From Talaromyces rugulosus (lineage: Eukaryota; Ascomycota; Eurotiomycetes; Eurotiales; Trichocomaceae), in contig NC_049563.1 of the NCBI RefSeq assembly GCF_013368755.1, forward strand, positions 930,001-994,000: DNA of 64,000 nt, read 5' to 3'. Shown here in pieces: positions 33,731 to 45,803 of this stretch (position 1 is the stretch's first letter; each line of letters opens with the position of its first letter). The notes beneath the pieces were generated by a model, which was not told the origin of the DNA, ran no database searches, and was given only the letters and a program-made list of their open reading frames with translations. Made by a program: the position numbers and the translations under genes.

Positions 33731-35185
33731 ATGTCGACCTCTAGAATCATTCAACTAGCGCAGAAAATCAGCGCTCAAGCTGCCGTCCTTGATTCGCATC
33801 TGCAGAGCAACGGACTTCCCCAGCCATCGTTTAATGAAGATGGTCCGACGGAGGCGTTCAAAGAGGGCACACCGGATGTTCAACAAGCCAAATCGGATGT
33901 ACTCGAAGCCATGATCGAGCTCCGCCAACTGATTGAGGGTCCGATGAACAACCTTCTTCCTCCGGTGAGTCGCTCCGCATGACAGTGAGTTAATTTAATG
34001 GCATCAACCTCGGAAATGCTAAGCTCCAGGGCTGTAGAACAATCTTTCCCCTCTTGTAGCTGTTTACCGGTTCAAACTCGCATCGCTGGTTCCTGTCGGC
34101 TCGACGATTTCATTCCGCGACCTTGCTGAGAAATCCGGTGTGCGCGAGCATGACGTGAAGCGTATTGTCCGCTACACTGCTGTCTATCATCGTGTATTCC
34201 ATGAGCCGAAAAAGGGCTTTGTCGCTCACACAGCGGCATCAAAACTCCTGGCCGAAAACCCGGCAGCAAGCCACTTAATGGGGCTCACCTTTGATGAATG
34301 TTGGCCAGCACATAACAGAGTCAGTAGTATTTCCATCGCATTTCCAAACACAGTCGCATGTGGCTCACAACGTACCTGCAGGCCGTCGATGCTATAGCAC
34401 AGGGAAGTGAAGAGCCGAACGTGTCTGGCTATGCTTTGGCGAACAACACCTCTCTAAATACATTTCAGTTTTTCTCAGAGAATCCGACTCGTGCAGAGCG
34501 CTTTGCTGCTGCCATGGCCACCACATCAACGGCCAGCCTCGAGGCTCTCAGCACTCACTTTGCCTGGTCAGAGCTGTCGCCGAACAGCACTGTCGTCGAT
34601 CTCGGCGGCTCTAGAGGCCATGTATCCATTTACCTCGCCCAGAAATTTGCTCATCTGCGCTTTGTCGTTCAGGATTTGCCAGAAGTAGTCAAGGGCGCTG
34701 CCGACACGCTTCCCGAGGATGTCCAGGGACGAATTGAGTTTTCAGCCCATGATATGTTCACTAACCAGCCAACGCAAGGCGCCGACGTTTATTTGCTACG
34801 GTATGTGTTGCACGACTGGCCAGACAAGTACTGCATCGACGTGCTGCGCAAGTTGATACCTAGCTTGAAAGCGGGTGCAAAGGTGGTCATCCAAGACCAT
34901 CTTTTACCGGAGCCAGGAACAATGACGCTAAGGCAGGAAATGAACATGCGGTGAGAAGCTTTTCTAAGAATAAAACCTCTTTTTTTTTCGTTTCAGTGTC
35001 GAGACTAACTTAGCTCCAGGAACATGGATGCCATCATGCTATCACTGTTCAATTCTAGAGAGCGCGAGGTGGAGGAGTGGGAAGAGTTGTTCAACACTGC
35101 CGACTCGAGATTCGGCGGTTTCACTGCTAATAGAATTGGGGAACACGGATCCAGCGGTGTAATATCTGTAGAGTGGACTCCATGA
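33731..35185 (+). CDS. S-adenosylmethionine-dependent O-methyltransferase (plant COMT-like, fungal type)
   Basis: Four exons, 33731-33964, 34038-34319, 34382-34950 and 35020-35185, give about 416 aa. The N-terminal helical dimerisation/winged-helix part contains YRFKLASLVPVG and DLAEKSGVREHDVKRIVRY. The SAM-binding motif is VVDLGGSRGH, and the catalytic segment is LRYVLHDWPDKY with the family's general-base His. It ends GVISVEWTP. These enzymes methylate hydroxyl groups of small aromatic or polyketide-type metabolites, but no backbone synthase is nearby, so the substrate is open. The start of exon 2 at 34038 was chosen because it restores NNLSPLVAVYRFKLA; the acceptor nearer 34061 would shift the frame. 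Confidence 0.9.
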
Positions 35186-35716
35186 GCGGGTGTGCTGAGC
35201 CAGCACCGGTCGATGGGTTTATATTTTGTAACTTGGCCGGGTACATGCATGAGCATGAGCATGCGTGGTACCTGTCACACGTAGAGATGCGTCGGTGGAT
35301 ATTTAGATGGGTTATTAGTGGTATATCATATCGTGAGGTACTTTATCTGTTTAGAACTTCAAATATTATCCATTTACTCTGAATAGCTAAAGAAACTATA
35401 ATTTCTTATAATAAATGTGTAAGCACTAATCAGCAACCATGCTTATGGATTTGAAAACCACCTGGATCAATTTTCCTTCCTAAAAAGCAAATTGTATGAA
35501 GGTGACACAGCGTGTTTTTCCCGATGACCCCGATTTGTTCAGATAAATTACACGAATGTGGCGGGGTACATATGTAGCGATGGCCGAAAAAGCTGAGTTG
35601 GATGGGTATCAGCCTTCGGCCGAACGCTTCATCTTCTTCCCACACATTCAACTCTCGTCCCTCGCAGTGGGCCAAGTATTTACTAAAGGAGTGAGCGAAA
35701 GACAAACTTTCAAGCC
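35186..35716. other. Intergenic region between O-methyltransferase and STAND relic
   Basis: This is 530 bp of AT-rich sequence. A 65-codon frame at 35556-35753 overlaps the start of the relic and has no motif. Confidence 0.5.
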
Positions 35717-36690
35717 ATGGACAGCAATAGGACTGCTCTCAAGCCCGATATGACCGATGCATCCGTCCCAACATGGCAGGACGCGCCGGCAACTTATGAG
35801 GAAACATCAGGACGATCCATTGCAGAAGCCAACGAATACAGTACAGAGATTCACATCGTTGATCATCTTCGGGATGTACTCCAAGAGACGGAACAAAAAA
35901 TTTCGGCTCTTCGAAACAGACATGCCATATGGGGTTACTTGAACACTGCGCTGAAACCATTGCGGTATCTGTGCAGCCTAGCCAAGTTGGTCACTAAACT
36001 CACGCAATTTACACCTGCATACACCGTTCTCAGTGCTGTGTTATATCTGCTGAAGGCTGTTGAAGGGGTAAGCACAACTTACGACGCAATGGAAGCTTCA
36101 CTCTGAGACATTGAGGAGATTAAAACGCAAATTCAGCCTCATTCCCAGACTCGTATCAATCCAAACCTGGAGGAGATACTCACAAAGCTTATCTACGTTG
36201 ATTTAGAAATCTTTGCCCAAGCCGAGAGACCGATCAAGAAACGTAACATTGTTGAGTTTATGTCAACAGCGTTTTTGGGAAAGGACCTGGAGGTTGAATA
36301 CTTGTTGGTGAAACGTAATCTCATCTTGGAAGAGCTTGAGGCAGCGACGAGTAATGCCGTGTGATGACTGGTATGATGACTGGCATTGTGTTACGTCTGG
36401 ATTTTGTGATGAATGAGCACCGCTTGTCAAAAATTCAACATTACACGCTGATTTATGTGACCACACCCATTCATTTCTGCAAATCTATCCATTTGATACG
36501 GGCCTTGTGCTACAAGGGGCCTATGTGGATGATAGTAGACATATTCAATCTCGAGCGGAATGGCTTGAATCTTTGCGACGGGAATGGGTGTGATAAATTT
36601 GCTTGCTTGACCAAAACCAGAAGAGAGAAAGAGTGCTCGCCGCCATACAAACCCAGGCTGAAAGTTTAAGCTTTAACTATACATTAAGCT
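35717..36690 (+). pseudogene. Degenerate fungal STAND protein N-terminus (goodbye-like)
   Basis: The ATG at 35717 opens 129 codons, interrupted by TGA at 36104-36106. The same frame continues for 85 codons (DIEEIKTQIQ, YVDLEIFAQAERPIKKRN, FLGKDLEVEYLLVKR) to a TGA at 36362. Further fragments follow in other frames: FCKSIHLIRALCYKG, then SRHIQSRAEWLESLRREW, then RERVLAAIQTQAESLSFNY, to about 36690. This order matches the region before the NTPase in long fungal STAND proteins with a goodbye-type N-terminal domain. The NTPase and repeat domains are absent. Stop codons and at least two frameshifts show a truncated relic next to the O-methyltransferase. Confidence 0.6.
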
Positions 36691-37292
36691 GGTCCTTATT
36701 GCCAACATGTTATTATTTCCCAGTTTTGTTTACTATTATTATTAGCTCTCAGACGAATGTAACGAGCTACTCCGTACACCTTCCGAGGCTTGGCATTCCG
36801 ATGCCAGTTTAGGAACTTCTCAGGAATACAATTATGGTATTCAAGAACTTATGTTTTTATATGACTTCTCTAGTAGCACACGTCTTTTTTTTGTCCACGT
36901 CCAATACTAACTACATCTTCAGAAACAAGCTTTTGGGTCCCACAGCCACATGGCTGCCACGAACTCCGAATCTCCACACATTCGGAGTAGGCGGAGTAGG
37001 ATACGAAGATCTCGGAATTAATGAGTCAGCGTGACTCACAGAAGTTATAAAAGGTTGTCTTGACCACATAAAAAGTTAGAACTCTTAAAAAGAAGATTAA
37101 AACGTCAGAAGTTTTCAGTCATGTGGGTTATGCTGCAAAAGATTGATGCTCCGAGGAGCACAACACACTATATACTGCACATGTCTGGAACTTCCATTGA
37201 CCTTTTGAAACCAATTTATACATACACGACATGAGAGCATTCTCTCATTTATTTTATTGACACACATGCTACTCAAGCTTGCTGTATGCCTA
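36691..37292. other. Intergenic region
   Basis: This is AT-rich sequence between the STAND relic and the small conserved gene. Nothing coding is supported. Confidence 0.5.
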
Positions 37293-37598
37293 TCAAGGAA
37301 CCTGATTCACGGCGGCAACCATATCCTGGTCGCCAGATGCTAGACCACGCTTGACGGCAGCGTTACCATCGCGGTACTGAGCTGGGTCAGGCTGAGGGTT
37401 TCCACTCTGATCAGTTTTGAGATCGAGGAGGGTCTCTGGGCCCCAGGTCGCGGCGTTGTTGGAAAACTGCGGGTTTGACACGGCCTGCTCGCGCATTCTG
37501 GCCTCCCATTTGCGGTCCTGCGTGACGCCTCGGATTCGGCGATGCTGGTTCTGCTCCTCCGGGTAACGAATGGCGGTGTCGGTCTTGGACGACGGCAT
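37293..37598 (-). CDS. Small conserved hydrophilic protein of unknown function
   Basis: A single exon encodes 101 aa from the ATG at 37598. The sequence is polar and probably disordered at the start (MPSSKTDTAIRYPEEQNQHRR), with a recognisable middle (TWGPETLLDLKTDQ). It has no signal peptide, membrane segment or Cys. Its composition recalls small stress-associated fungal proteins, but I cannot name a family. A start codon, full-length frame and polar amino-acid bias support it as real. It could carry an unseen intron. Confidence 0.6.
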   Translation of the reverse strand: MPSSKTDTAIRYPEEQNQHRRIRGVTQDRKWEARMREQAVSNPQFSNNAATWGPETLLDLKTDQSGNPQPDPAQYRDGNAAVKRGLASGDQDMVAAVNQVP

Positions 37599-39242
37599 GC
37601 TTTCTTCAAAAGAGAAAATCCTTTGTGTGGAACGTCAAATACCTTTGGCTTCGCAATTGAACTCACTGCGAGAATGAAAGAACTGTGTCAGAGTTCGCCT
37701 TTTCCAGTGTGGTTTTTTATAGCCAATGTTCGTGGCGAGTGATTTAACCATGACGATGGATGATAGTATGCCTCGCAGCCACTGTGGCTCTCTCAAGACC
37801 CTGCCCTGGGGCAACGGTCTCAACTACATGGCATTGGCCCCTCTGGACCCCTCGGGGCGATTTTGTGTTATTCGAAAGCTGGATCACGAGAAAAGGCGGC
37901 ACGAGGCAGCCGAAGCGAGCAACAACTCCCACCGATATCCGCAGCCAAGCACTCCCAGCCGATCTCCCCCCTCTTCGCCCGTTTCCATCCTTGCAGAAGT
38001 CAACCACGTTTAATTGATATGGTGATAGGCGCTTTTCTCAACAGGAAATGATAATCCGGCCAGTGCGTCCGTGCAGCGTGGCAAGCCCGACTATTAGTTG
38101 CAACCTACGCCACTAGCTAGTAGCTGCACACCAATCAAGATAAGATAGGACTTGGCCGAGCTCGTGAGCCCAATGCGACGCGGCACGCCAAAGTGGGTTT
38201 GCCGCCAAAGTCAAGATAAGCCTATGCGTTGTGGATTGAGTTTGGGGATGGCGTGATTTGGGCTTCAGCAATAATGTCAAGTTTTCACACCAAGTTGCAA
38301 GCGAAGAAGAAGAAGAAAAAGGGTCGAAGTGGCGGATGCGTTGCGGGAGTCAGGTGACTGGCTGCCGCACCACCTTCCTCCTAACCAGTCCCAGCGTCTT
38401 CTCCAGACTTCACTTCTTGCTAAAGCAATGTTGATCTGCGCTATTACGCGTCAGCACGTTGATAGCGACTATGATGATATCTCTCGGGGCCTGAGACCTA
38501 GTGACTGGTGTTGCACGATATCTCATTCTGCTGCGATGATAGGCTGCCAACCCTCGCCCCAAAATAGCAAGGACGTTCCGACGGACCAAGGAGCTATGGC
38601 GCTCACGAATTGCTTCCTCGACGCTTGTCCCGTCTGTGCCTCAGTTAATAACTTGGTAGTTGCTACTGCTTTGAGCTAATCTTTAGCTGGCCAGCCACCA
38701 ATTCACCCTGCACCAATCACCTCCGCCTGCGATTTGCTTAGCTCTATCAAGAATGCACTCTTTTCAAGACACGCCGTGTGCGCTGTTATCTACGTGACCA
38801 CGTTCATTTGCCACGGCCTTGTCGCTTGTCGCTTGCGCCTATGCAATTGGTTCGCTTCCGCCTAGCTTTGATGCCGCGTTTTTCTAGAACAGGCATTCCT
38901 TTAGTAGCCCGGCCATAGCTCGTCTGATCCCACTGTAACCCTTCCTTATCACCAGCTGCTTTTGGTCTTAGTCTATGGAAATGCCTTCATATTCCGCCAC
39001 TAGGACTCGTATCAACGCCATTTGCTCGCGGGGTCAAGTTAATATCCGAAAACCAGGCCAAACCACTGAAACCAGGCTTCCGGAAGACACCAAGAAGCAG
39101 CTAGCACCTAGTTATGCAGCACAGAAGACGGAATCAACCGAAAAGTTAATAAGGCGACTCACCCCCTCTTTCTTCCTCTGTGTCCTCCACGTGTGCGGCT
39201 GTAGTCTGAAATCTATCACCTTGCGCCGTCTCTTGTGACAAG
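37599..39242. other. Divergent promoter region of the peptide transporter
   Basis: About 1.6 kb lies between the small gene (-) and the PTR2 transporter (+). Several open frames (for example 37726-38013 and 38329-38679) show no motif and overlap on both strands. The region is comparatively GC-rich near 37.8-38.0 kb. Confidence 0.5.
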
Positions 39243-41301
39243 ATGGGTATGTTTCCCCGGCCACTATGGCTTTCTCCCCAATGAACTGGCTGACACACAT
39301 TGTACAGCTACCAATACCGGCGAGAACATCATTGCCGACATCATTGCGACGCGGCCTCCGGAGGAGGTTGTCGAACCTACCGGCCGCAATTCCTTCGCCA
39401 TCCCTCCCCATCACGCACAGGACACCGAAAAGGGACTGTCTGCGGCGGTCACATCGGCCAGTGATGATTCAGAATACCCTTCTCCCACCCAGGAGGAGAA
39501 AACCACATTGCGCAAAGTCCCTGGAAATTTGAACATGATTGCTTATGCTCTATGCCTGGTCGAATTTGCCGAACGTGCCTCGTACTACGGTTCTCAAACC
39601 CTCTTCTCCAACTTTGTCGAGTTTGGTCTCCCAAAAGGTAAGCAAAAAAAAAGGTTCTTGAATTCGCAAATATATTAATAATAAATAGGCGGAAATGGAG
39701 CTGGAGCTCCTCCTAAAGGCACTCAGGAGACCGCTGGTGCCTTGGGTATGGGCCTGCAAGCGTCGCAAGGATTCGTCCTGCTCTTCGCCTTCCTTGCATA
39801 CATCGTACCCATTTTCGGTGGCTGGTGGGCAGATGTGAAGGTCGGCAGGTATTACGCTATTGTTGTTGGCGTTCTTATCTGTGGTGTGGCGCATATTATC
39901 CAGATCATTGGTGCCATTCCCAGCGTTCTCCAGCAGGGAACTGCTCACTCGGCACCTCCCTTCATCATCAGTCTTCTTATCCTTGCAGTCGGAGCTGGTA
40001 TCTTTAAGCCCAATGTTGCTCCCATTCTTCTTGATCAACAGGTGCTGGAAAAAGAGTATACCAAAGTTCTTAAAACTGGAGAAAAGGTTGGTTCTGGCTT
40101 CGTTCCATGAGAATTATTTGCGCTGTGGCTTACCAGGTCTATAACTAGGTCATTATCTCACCTGAGGCGACTACAACCCGTGCTATGCTCATTTTCTACG
40201 GTATGGTTAACGTTGGAGCATTCTACCAACTTGCCACGACGTATGCAGAGAAAGATGTTGGTTATTGGCTTGCGTTCCTGCTGTCCGGAACCATCTACTT
40301 CCTTCTACCAATCCTGCTCTTCTTCATGTACAAGCGGACGCGCAAACTGCCGCCATCGGGCTCGGAACTCCCCAGTGTCTTCAAAATCTTGGGCAGAGCT
40401 CTAAAGGAAAGCAGAGGTCAAATTTGGAAGAAGAATTTTTGGGATTCAGCCAAGCCCTCCACCCTAGCTGCTCGCGGTATCACAGTTGACTGGAGCGATA
40501 GACTGGTAGAAGACGTTAAACGTACCGTCAGTGCCTGCCACATCTTCCTCTTTTTTCCCATTTACAACATGAACGATGGCGGTATTGGTTCCATTTCTAC
40601 GAACCAAGGTGCTGCTATGGTAACCAACGGTGCCCCCAACGATCTGCTCAACAACTTCAACCCGTTGACCATCATTGTCTTCGTCCCCTTCCTCAGCTAC
40701 GTCGTCTATCCTCTCATGGCCCGCTGGGGCTTCAGAAATGGACCGATCAACAGAATGACATTTGGATTCTTCCTGGCCACCTGTGCTGGTGTCTATAGCG
40801 CCGTCCTCCAGTACAAGATTTACGAAATGTCGCCTTGCGGTTACAGTGCCTCTACCTGCGACACGGTAGCACCGATATCCATCTGGCTACAGATCCCGAA
40901 CCAAGTTCTCAGCGCAATGTCAGAATGTTTCTGCAACGTCACTGCTTACGAAATTGCCTATTCACGGGCTCCTCCTACCATGAGGGGCCTTGTCATGGCT
41001 ATATTTTTGTTCATGACAGCTCTTTCAAATGCTTTTGGTGAAATTTTGCTTCCAGTCACAGTTGACCCCTATCTGGTATGTTTATTTTTTCATCTGATAT
41101 GCTCATTTAAATTATATTGGTGAAAGTTGGACTAATATGTTATAGATCTGGATTTGGGCTGCTCCTGCTATCGCACTTGCTGTGCAGAGTGTGTGGTTCT
41201 GGTACAAGTTCCACGACCTCAACAACGAACAATTCATGCTCGACCCAGTTTCATACTCTGAAGAGAGTCAAGAGACTATTGTCGAGAAAGTGAAGGAGTA
41301 A
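39243..41301 (+). CDS. PTR2/POT-family proton-coupled oligopeptide transporter
   Basis: Five exons, 39243-39246 (only ATGG), 39308-39637, 39689-40086, 40149-41075 and 41146-41301, give about 604 aa. After an acidic cytosolic N-terminus come the POT signatures: EFAERASYYGSQTLF (the ExxER-like motif), GGWWADVKVGRYYAIV, GAGIFKPNVAPILLDQ and FYGMVNVGAFYQL. Twelve membrane segments are expected. The family takes up di- and tripeptides, sometimes nitrate or other solutes, with protons across the plasma membrane. The 4-base first exon is supported by a GTATGT donor and a TACAG acceptor that restore MATNTGENIIAD; the frame upstream of it lacks an ATG. Confidence 0.92.
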
Positions 41302-41471
41302 TCGTCGCATGGTTGGAGTCGTGTGACTGAGTAGAGACGTAAGAATAGGCGATGAAAGGGGGTAAATAATGAGAATTAAATCGCAACGGCTGTATGTAAA
41401 CAAAATAATAAATACATGTTTAGCATCTAATTGAATCGAATTGATCCAGATTGACAATTCAAATGCTCAAG

Positions 41472-44450
41472 TTACATGTTCTCCAGCCCTAATCCAACGT
41501 TCTTTCCTCGTGCGATCCGCACTTCGTCACTTCTAGCATCATCGTCTTCTCCTTCTTCATACTCTTCAGCTTCCATTCTTCGCACAGAGTTCCACTGGTA
41601 CAATGCCTCCAGCGGATCCAGCTTGTCTCTTATCTGTTCGTGCTCGGCCATTCCAGCTCCACAGCACAGATACCACCTGATCACCCAGGGAAGATAGTCG
41701 GACAAAAACCATGGAATCCAGGCCATTAAAATCCACGGCAGTACCTTTTTGATCTGATATTGCACGTGAACACGAGTGGGTACGCCGAATATGTAGTTGA
41801 ATTCTTCGAGCGAGATTGTTCTTCTCGTTCCGGGGACGAACAGCCAGACCAGGATGGCGGCAGCGGCGTCCAGGCCTCTGTTGAATTTCATTTCTGTCAG
41901 AAAAAAGCTTCTCTCTTTTTTATTTACAAAAGAGGAAAGGGGGTTTGGACGGGAAAACTGACGCAAACAGTCCGAGAAGGCGTGTCTGGCCTAGAGAGGA
42001 TTGCAGTTGGGGAACTGTCAAGGCGAGAACACCTGCCAGGAAAAAGTTGACGGTGCAGCTCAGCGACATTCCGACCTCTGTATGAATCGATACAGAGTTA
42101 GTAATGTACTCAATTTTGCATATGCAAAAATAAACACGCAAGCTTACCGCGGTTGACAAGTGGGAATATTTCACTCGAATATAAAAACGGAACCACGCCA
42201 GCACCGGGGGAGTATGCAGCGGTGTACAGGATTAGAAAGGTTTCGAAAACTCCGACTCGAATTGGGTTGCTAGGATCTGTGTAATTTATGCGCAAGCTGA
42301 AACCTGCAGCGATGAGCAGCGGAATCATAAGAAATAGGGATAGGAGAAGAAGGAAGCGTCTTCCTTTGCTATCAATAGTGAAATATGCCAGAGGGGAAAA
42401 GCTTTCGTGAATTAGTGACTAACACGTTACTGTGACAATGCCAGTCCAGGGTATACTCACACAGCATTGGATAAACCAAATCCGAAGCTGAGCCACAGGG
42501 ATTTAATATTAGATATTTTCACCGTTGCATTTCCCGAATTACTAATGAAATTGTTTGACAGGAATGAAAATATGTTTACGCCAGATAGTTGTCTGCGCAG
42601 GCGATTGATCAGTGGATATCGTTGCTTTTAATAAAAAGAATTAGGCAGGATGAAACTCACTGAGCAGCCATAACCACACAAGCAGCCAGACAAGCTCTGC
42701 GGTTTCTCTGGATAGTAAAAAGCTGTGCAAACCGTTGAAAAAAGTTTGTGCGTCGGGCCTCTTGTTGAAACAGTTTACCGCTGACTGTATGTGTCCAGTT
42801 CTCAATCTCGTTCACGACATCGCCTTTGCCAAGGAGAATGGTTTCGACTTGGAGCTGACAGTGAAGCTGATATAGGTCTCCTAATTACTTTTTTCAGTTC
42901 CGAATTGACAGGACAGAGTGAGAGGGGAACAAATCATGAGGGGAGACATACTAGCGGCTTGCAGAGGAGTCTCCCGGAGGCCCTTGAATGCTCTCCATGC
43001 GCGAGGGTAGTCATTCTGTTTGACAAGCCAGTGTGGGGATCTTTTTGTTTCAGTGTTAGTATTATTTGTGTCACAATACAGCTGAGAAAGACTTACTCCG
43101 AGCAAACTAGCACCAGGAACATCAGAGGAACGGCCGGGATGAAAGCAGAAGCAAGTTGCCATCTCCAACTATTATGGAAAATGAGGTTTGCACACGCCCC
43201 AAGGAACAGCCCAAATGCTGCATTGTCTTTAGAAACTTTATTTATGCAAGGGGTTGGCTTGGCTTACCGACAAAGGACTGCCACGATACAAGGAAACGCC
43301 CTACATGCGGTGTAACGTTAGAAGATAACTCTAACCGGACTGCACCACTTACCTCTGATATTTGGAGGGCTAACTTCGCTTTCAAATATAGGGACTATAG
43401 TAATCACTATTAGCTTCTAAACCCCTTGTTCTTACTGTGATCAGTCAAGTACCGATTGATGCTTTGGCTCCCATGCCGATGCCCTGGAAGAGCCGGCATA
43501 CTAAGAGCTGCTGCCTACGAAAACACGGTAAAGTTAGCTGCGATCGCTCATACAAGTGGAAGAATTCTCACCAACTTTGCACATATCCCGAACCAATGCT
43601 CGAGGCAAGAGAAACCAGAGCGGCAATGAACAGAGCTCCGCGTCGCCCCCAGACATGCTCATTCAGGGGATCCGAGAGCCACCCTCCTCTGTCTCGTATC
43701 AGCAGACGCTCTCAAATTTAAATCCTTTTCTCTCACATCAAGCTTGCAGAAAAATAAGTTACCGAATTAACGGCACCAAATTTCCATGTTTGAGGGGTAG
43801 TGAGTGAACCGTCTGCTTTTACTACATCGAAAAGTTCCATCGGCCACGAAAGATTTGCGCCGGTAAGATTTTCCTGCGACCATCCTCTAGACAGCGGAAT
43901 CAGGTATGGAGAATGCCAAAAAAAAAGATGATGATTTTATCTTACTGCACAATAGCGCCAATAGCACAAGCCAGGAGGACGACTTGCAGTTCCTTTGGTT
44001 GGCGAGAGAGCCTCGGGTTATCCTCTTCCTCGAGCGCGCGTTCCTCGACATCGTCATAGTTGGATATGTCTCTCATAAATCGTTCCCGATCTCGTGCTAG
44101 GAGAGCGCCGCGGACTAGGAGCTCAAGATCTAATTCTTGGGAAAGCTGATGGTCTTCGTAGAAGGACCTGACGTCGTTCTTGAGCTCATCGGGCGGGCGA
44201 TAGTGGATCGGATTGTCGATTCTGATACAGGGGAATCATTAGCTTTAGCACATATCGTTTATCATCAATATTTCGCTAGGTCCATACATTCCGAGCTTAT
44301 TGTTGTTCAACAAGTGGTTGAATCCTTGCTCCGGACCGGCTCGATGTACCTAAAATAAAGGCTCAGCCGGGTCTGCGGGACAACAGTGGACTGACTGATA
44401 TATACTCTTCTATGGACATTCTGGGTGTTACTCAACCCGTTCAACTCCAT
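41472..44450 (-). CDS. Sugar-type MFS transporter, 15 exons
   Basis: I traced 15 exons, each in frame: 44450-44406, 44349-44288, 44221-43946, 43886-43737, 43688-43572, 43514-43453, 43394-43353, 43300-43268, 43217-43097, 43040-42952, 42880-42661, 42592-42461, 42401-42148, 42077-41963 and 41877-41472, giving about 707 aa. MFS sugar-porter motifs appear: [70 protein letters not shown], and then [19 protein letters not shown] ~130-aa N-terminal and an acidic C-terminal cytosolic extension make it longer than typical hexose carriers. Substrate unknown. Some acceptors (for example at 43041) are weak. Confidence 0.85.
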
Positions 44451-45803
44451 TTTGTTTGATACAGATGGGTACACGAAAAAAAAAAAACAGTATGCTGAAT
44501 GTATCAAGGATACTGGATGCGAAAGAAACAAAAATCTACGCCTATGAGGACAACGAGCTGGAAAAGCACGAGGCTGCATTTTTCGGCTACTACTGACAAG
44601 CAGAGCCTCGTTGACAGCTTTCAGAGGCTATGCAAGTCGCAACTCAGCTTGACTAATTTTGGATTACCCCGGCTTGGGGTCTGCGCCCACACCGGCGTTG
44701 ACTCGGGCGTCACGGGCGTGATGTCCATGCTGTGCAGATGAGAAAGAGTGTCTTCCATTATAAACAACGTGTAAAGACTGAGTTAGATTTGAGGCTGGTG
44801 TGTGTAGGGGATCGTCCTTCCTCCGGAGAGTCAGACACGACACACTGCTGTCTACTTTCTCTGAAGAATACCACCCTGTAACAGCCGCTACTTACCCCAT
44901 GTCGAGGCTGCAGTCCGGATAGATTAGGGTCCGGGTAATTGCTTTTTTTTAATATGCTGCTGCAGGTCAGATCTTAGGTGTGTCGGGCTTATAATAGGAA
45001 GGACTTATTATCCCGCGGCCTGTGAGGCAGTAAAAGTATATAACGCATAGACACGGCGAATAATCCAGATGTCACATGCACGCATTTCTACGTACCATTG
45101 CATATATTTAGTACATAGACCCTGGACTCGATGCTGGGCGTTCGGGTGTTGACACCACATGCATTAAGAGCAACGCTAGCAGCGTCGCAGATGATGATTT
45201 GCCAAGGGAAAATTCAGGCCTTATCCAGTCCACTAGTTGTGTTGACATAATAAATTCTATTTTTCTTTTTAAAAGAAAACCATACATGTATCTATCTATC
45301 TGCTCATGGCTCCGTCTGTATGCAGCATACCTGCAGCTGCGGGACGATTCTTTCTCCACCAGTGCATAACTCCCATTTAAGAAATTATGACCGCCGAAAA
45401 TAATCATGTATACAAACACAACTTCACCGACATGTCGGAACAGTGATAGCGCTCTCTTGGCTGCTCTCTTGGCTATCATGGTAATCATCAACGATGGCGA
45501 AATCCACCGGGCGAACGGAGAAGCTTTCCGCCGATTTTTTTTTTTCGGGTTCTCTTTTATTCCCCTCAAGCCTTCCGCTGTCAGACGGAGTTTCTGTTCT
45601 CGCCCAGGCCCAAGCTCAGTTCGTCTGCAGAAACTATCTTTAGCATCTGTATTCTGTCTATAAATTAATCGCCCCCCGTCAATCGCATCGGCCGACGCGC
45701 AGACAGTCGGAAATCCTGAAATCCTTCCCGCGGCGACGTCCTCAATAAACACCCCCGCGGTAGACTCGTCGTTGCTTGTGCGACAACAAATGACTTGCGC
45801 ACC
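44451..45803. other. Divergent intergenic region
   Basis: About 1.35 kb lies between the MFS transporter (-) and the DUF1275 gene (+). A 262-codon minus-strand open frame at 45108-45896 overlaps the DUF1275 start and has no motif, so it is not called. Confidence 0.55.
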
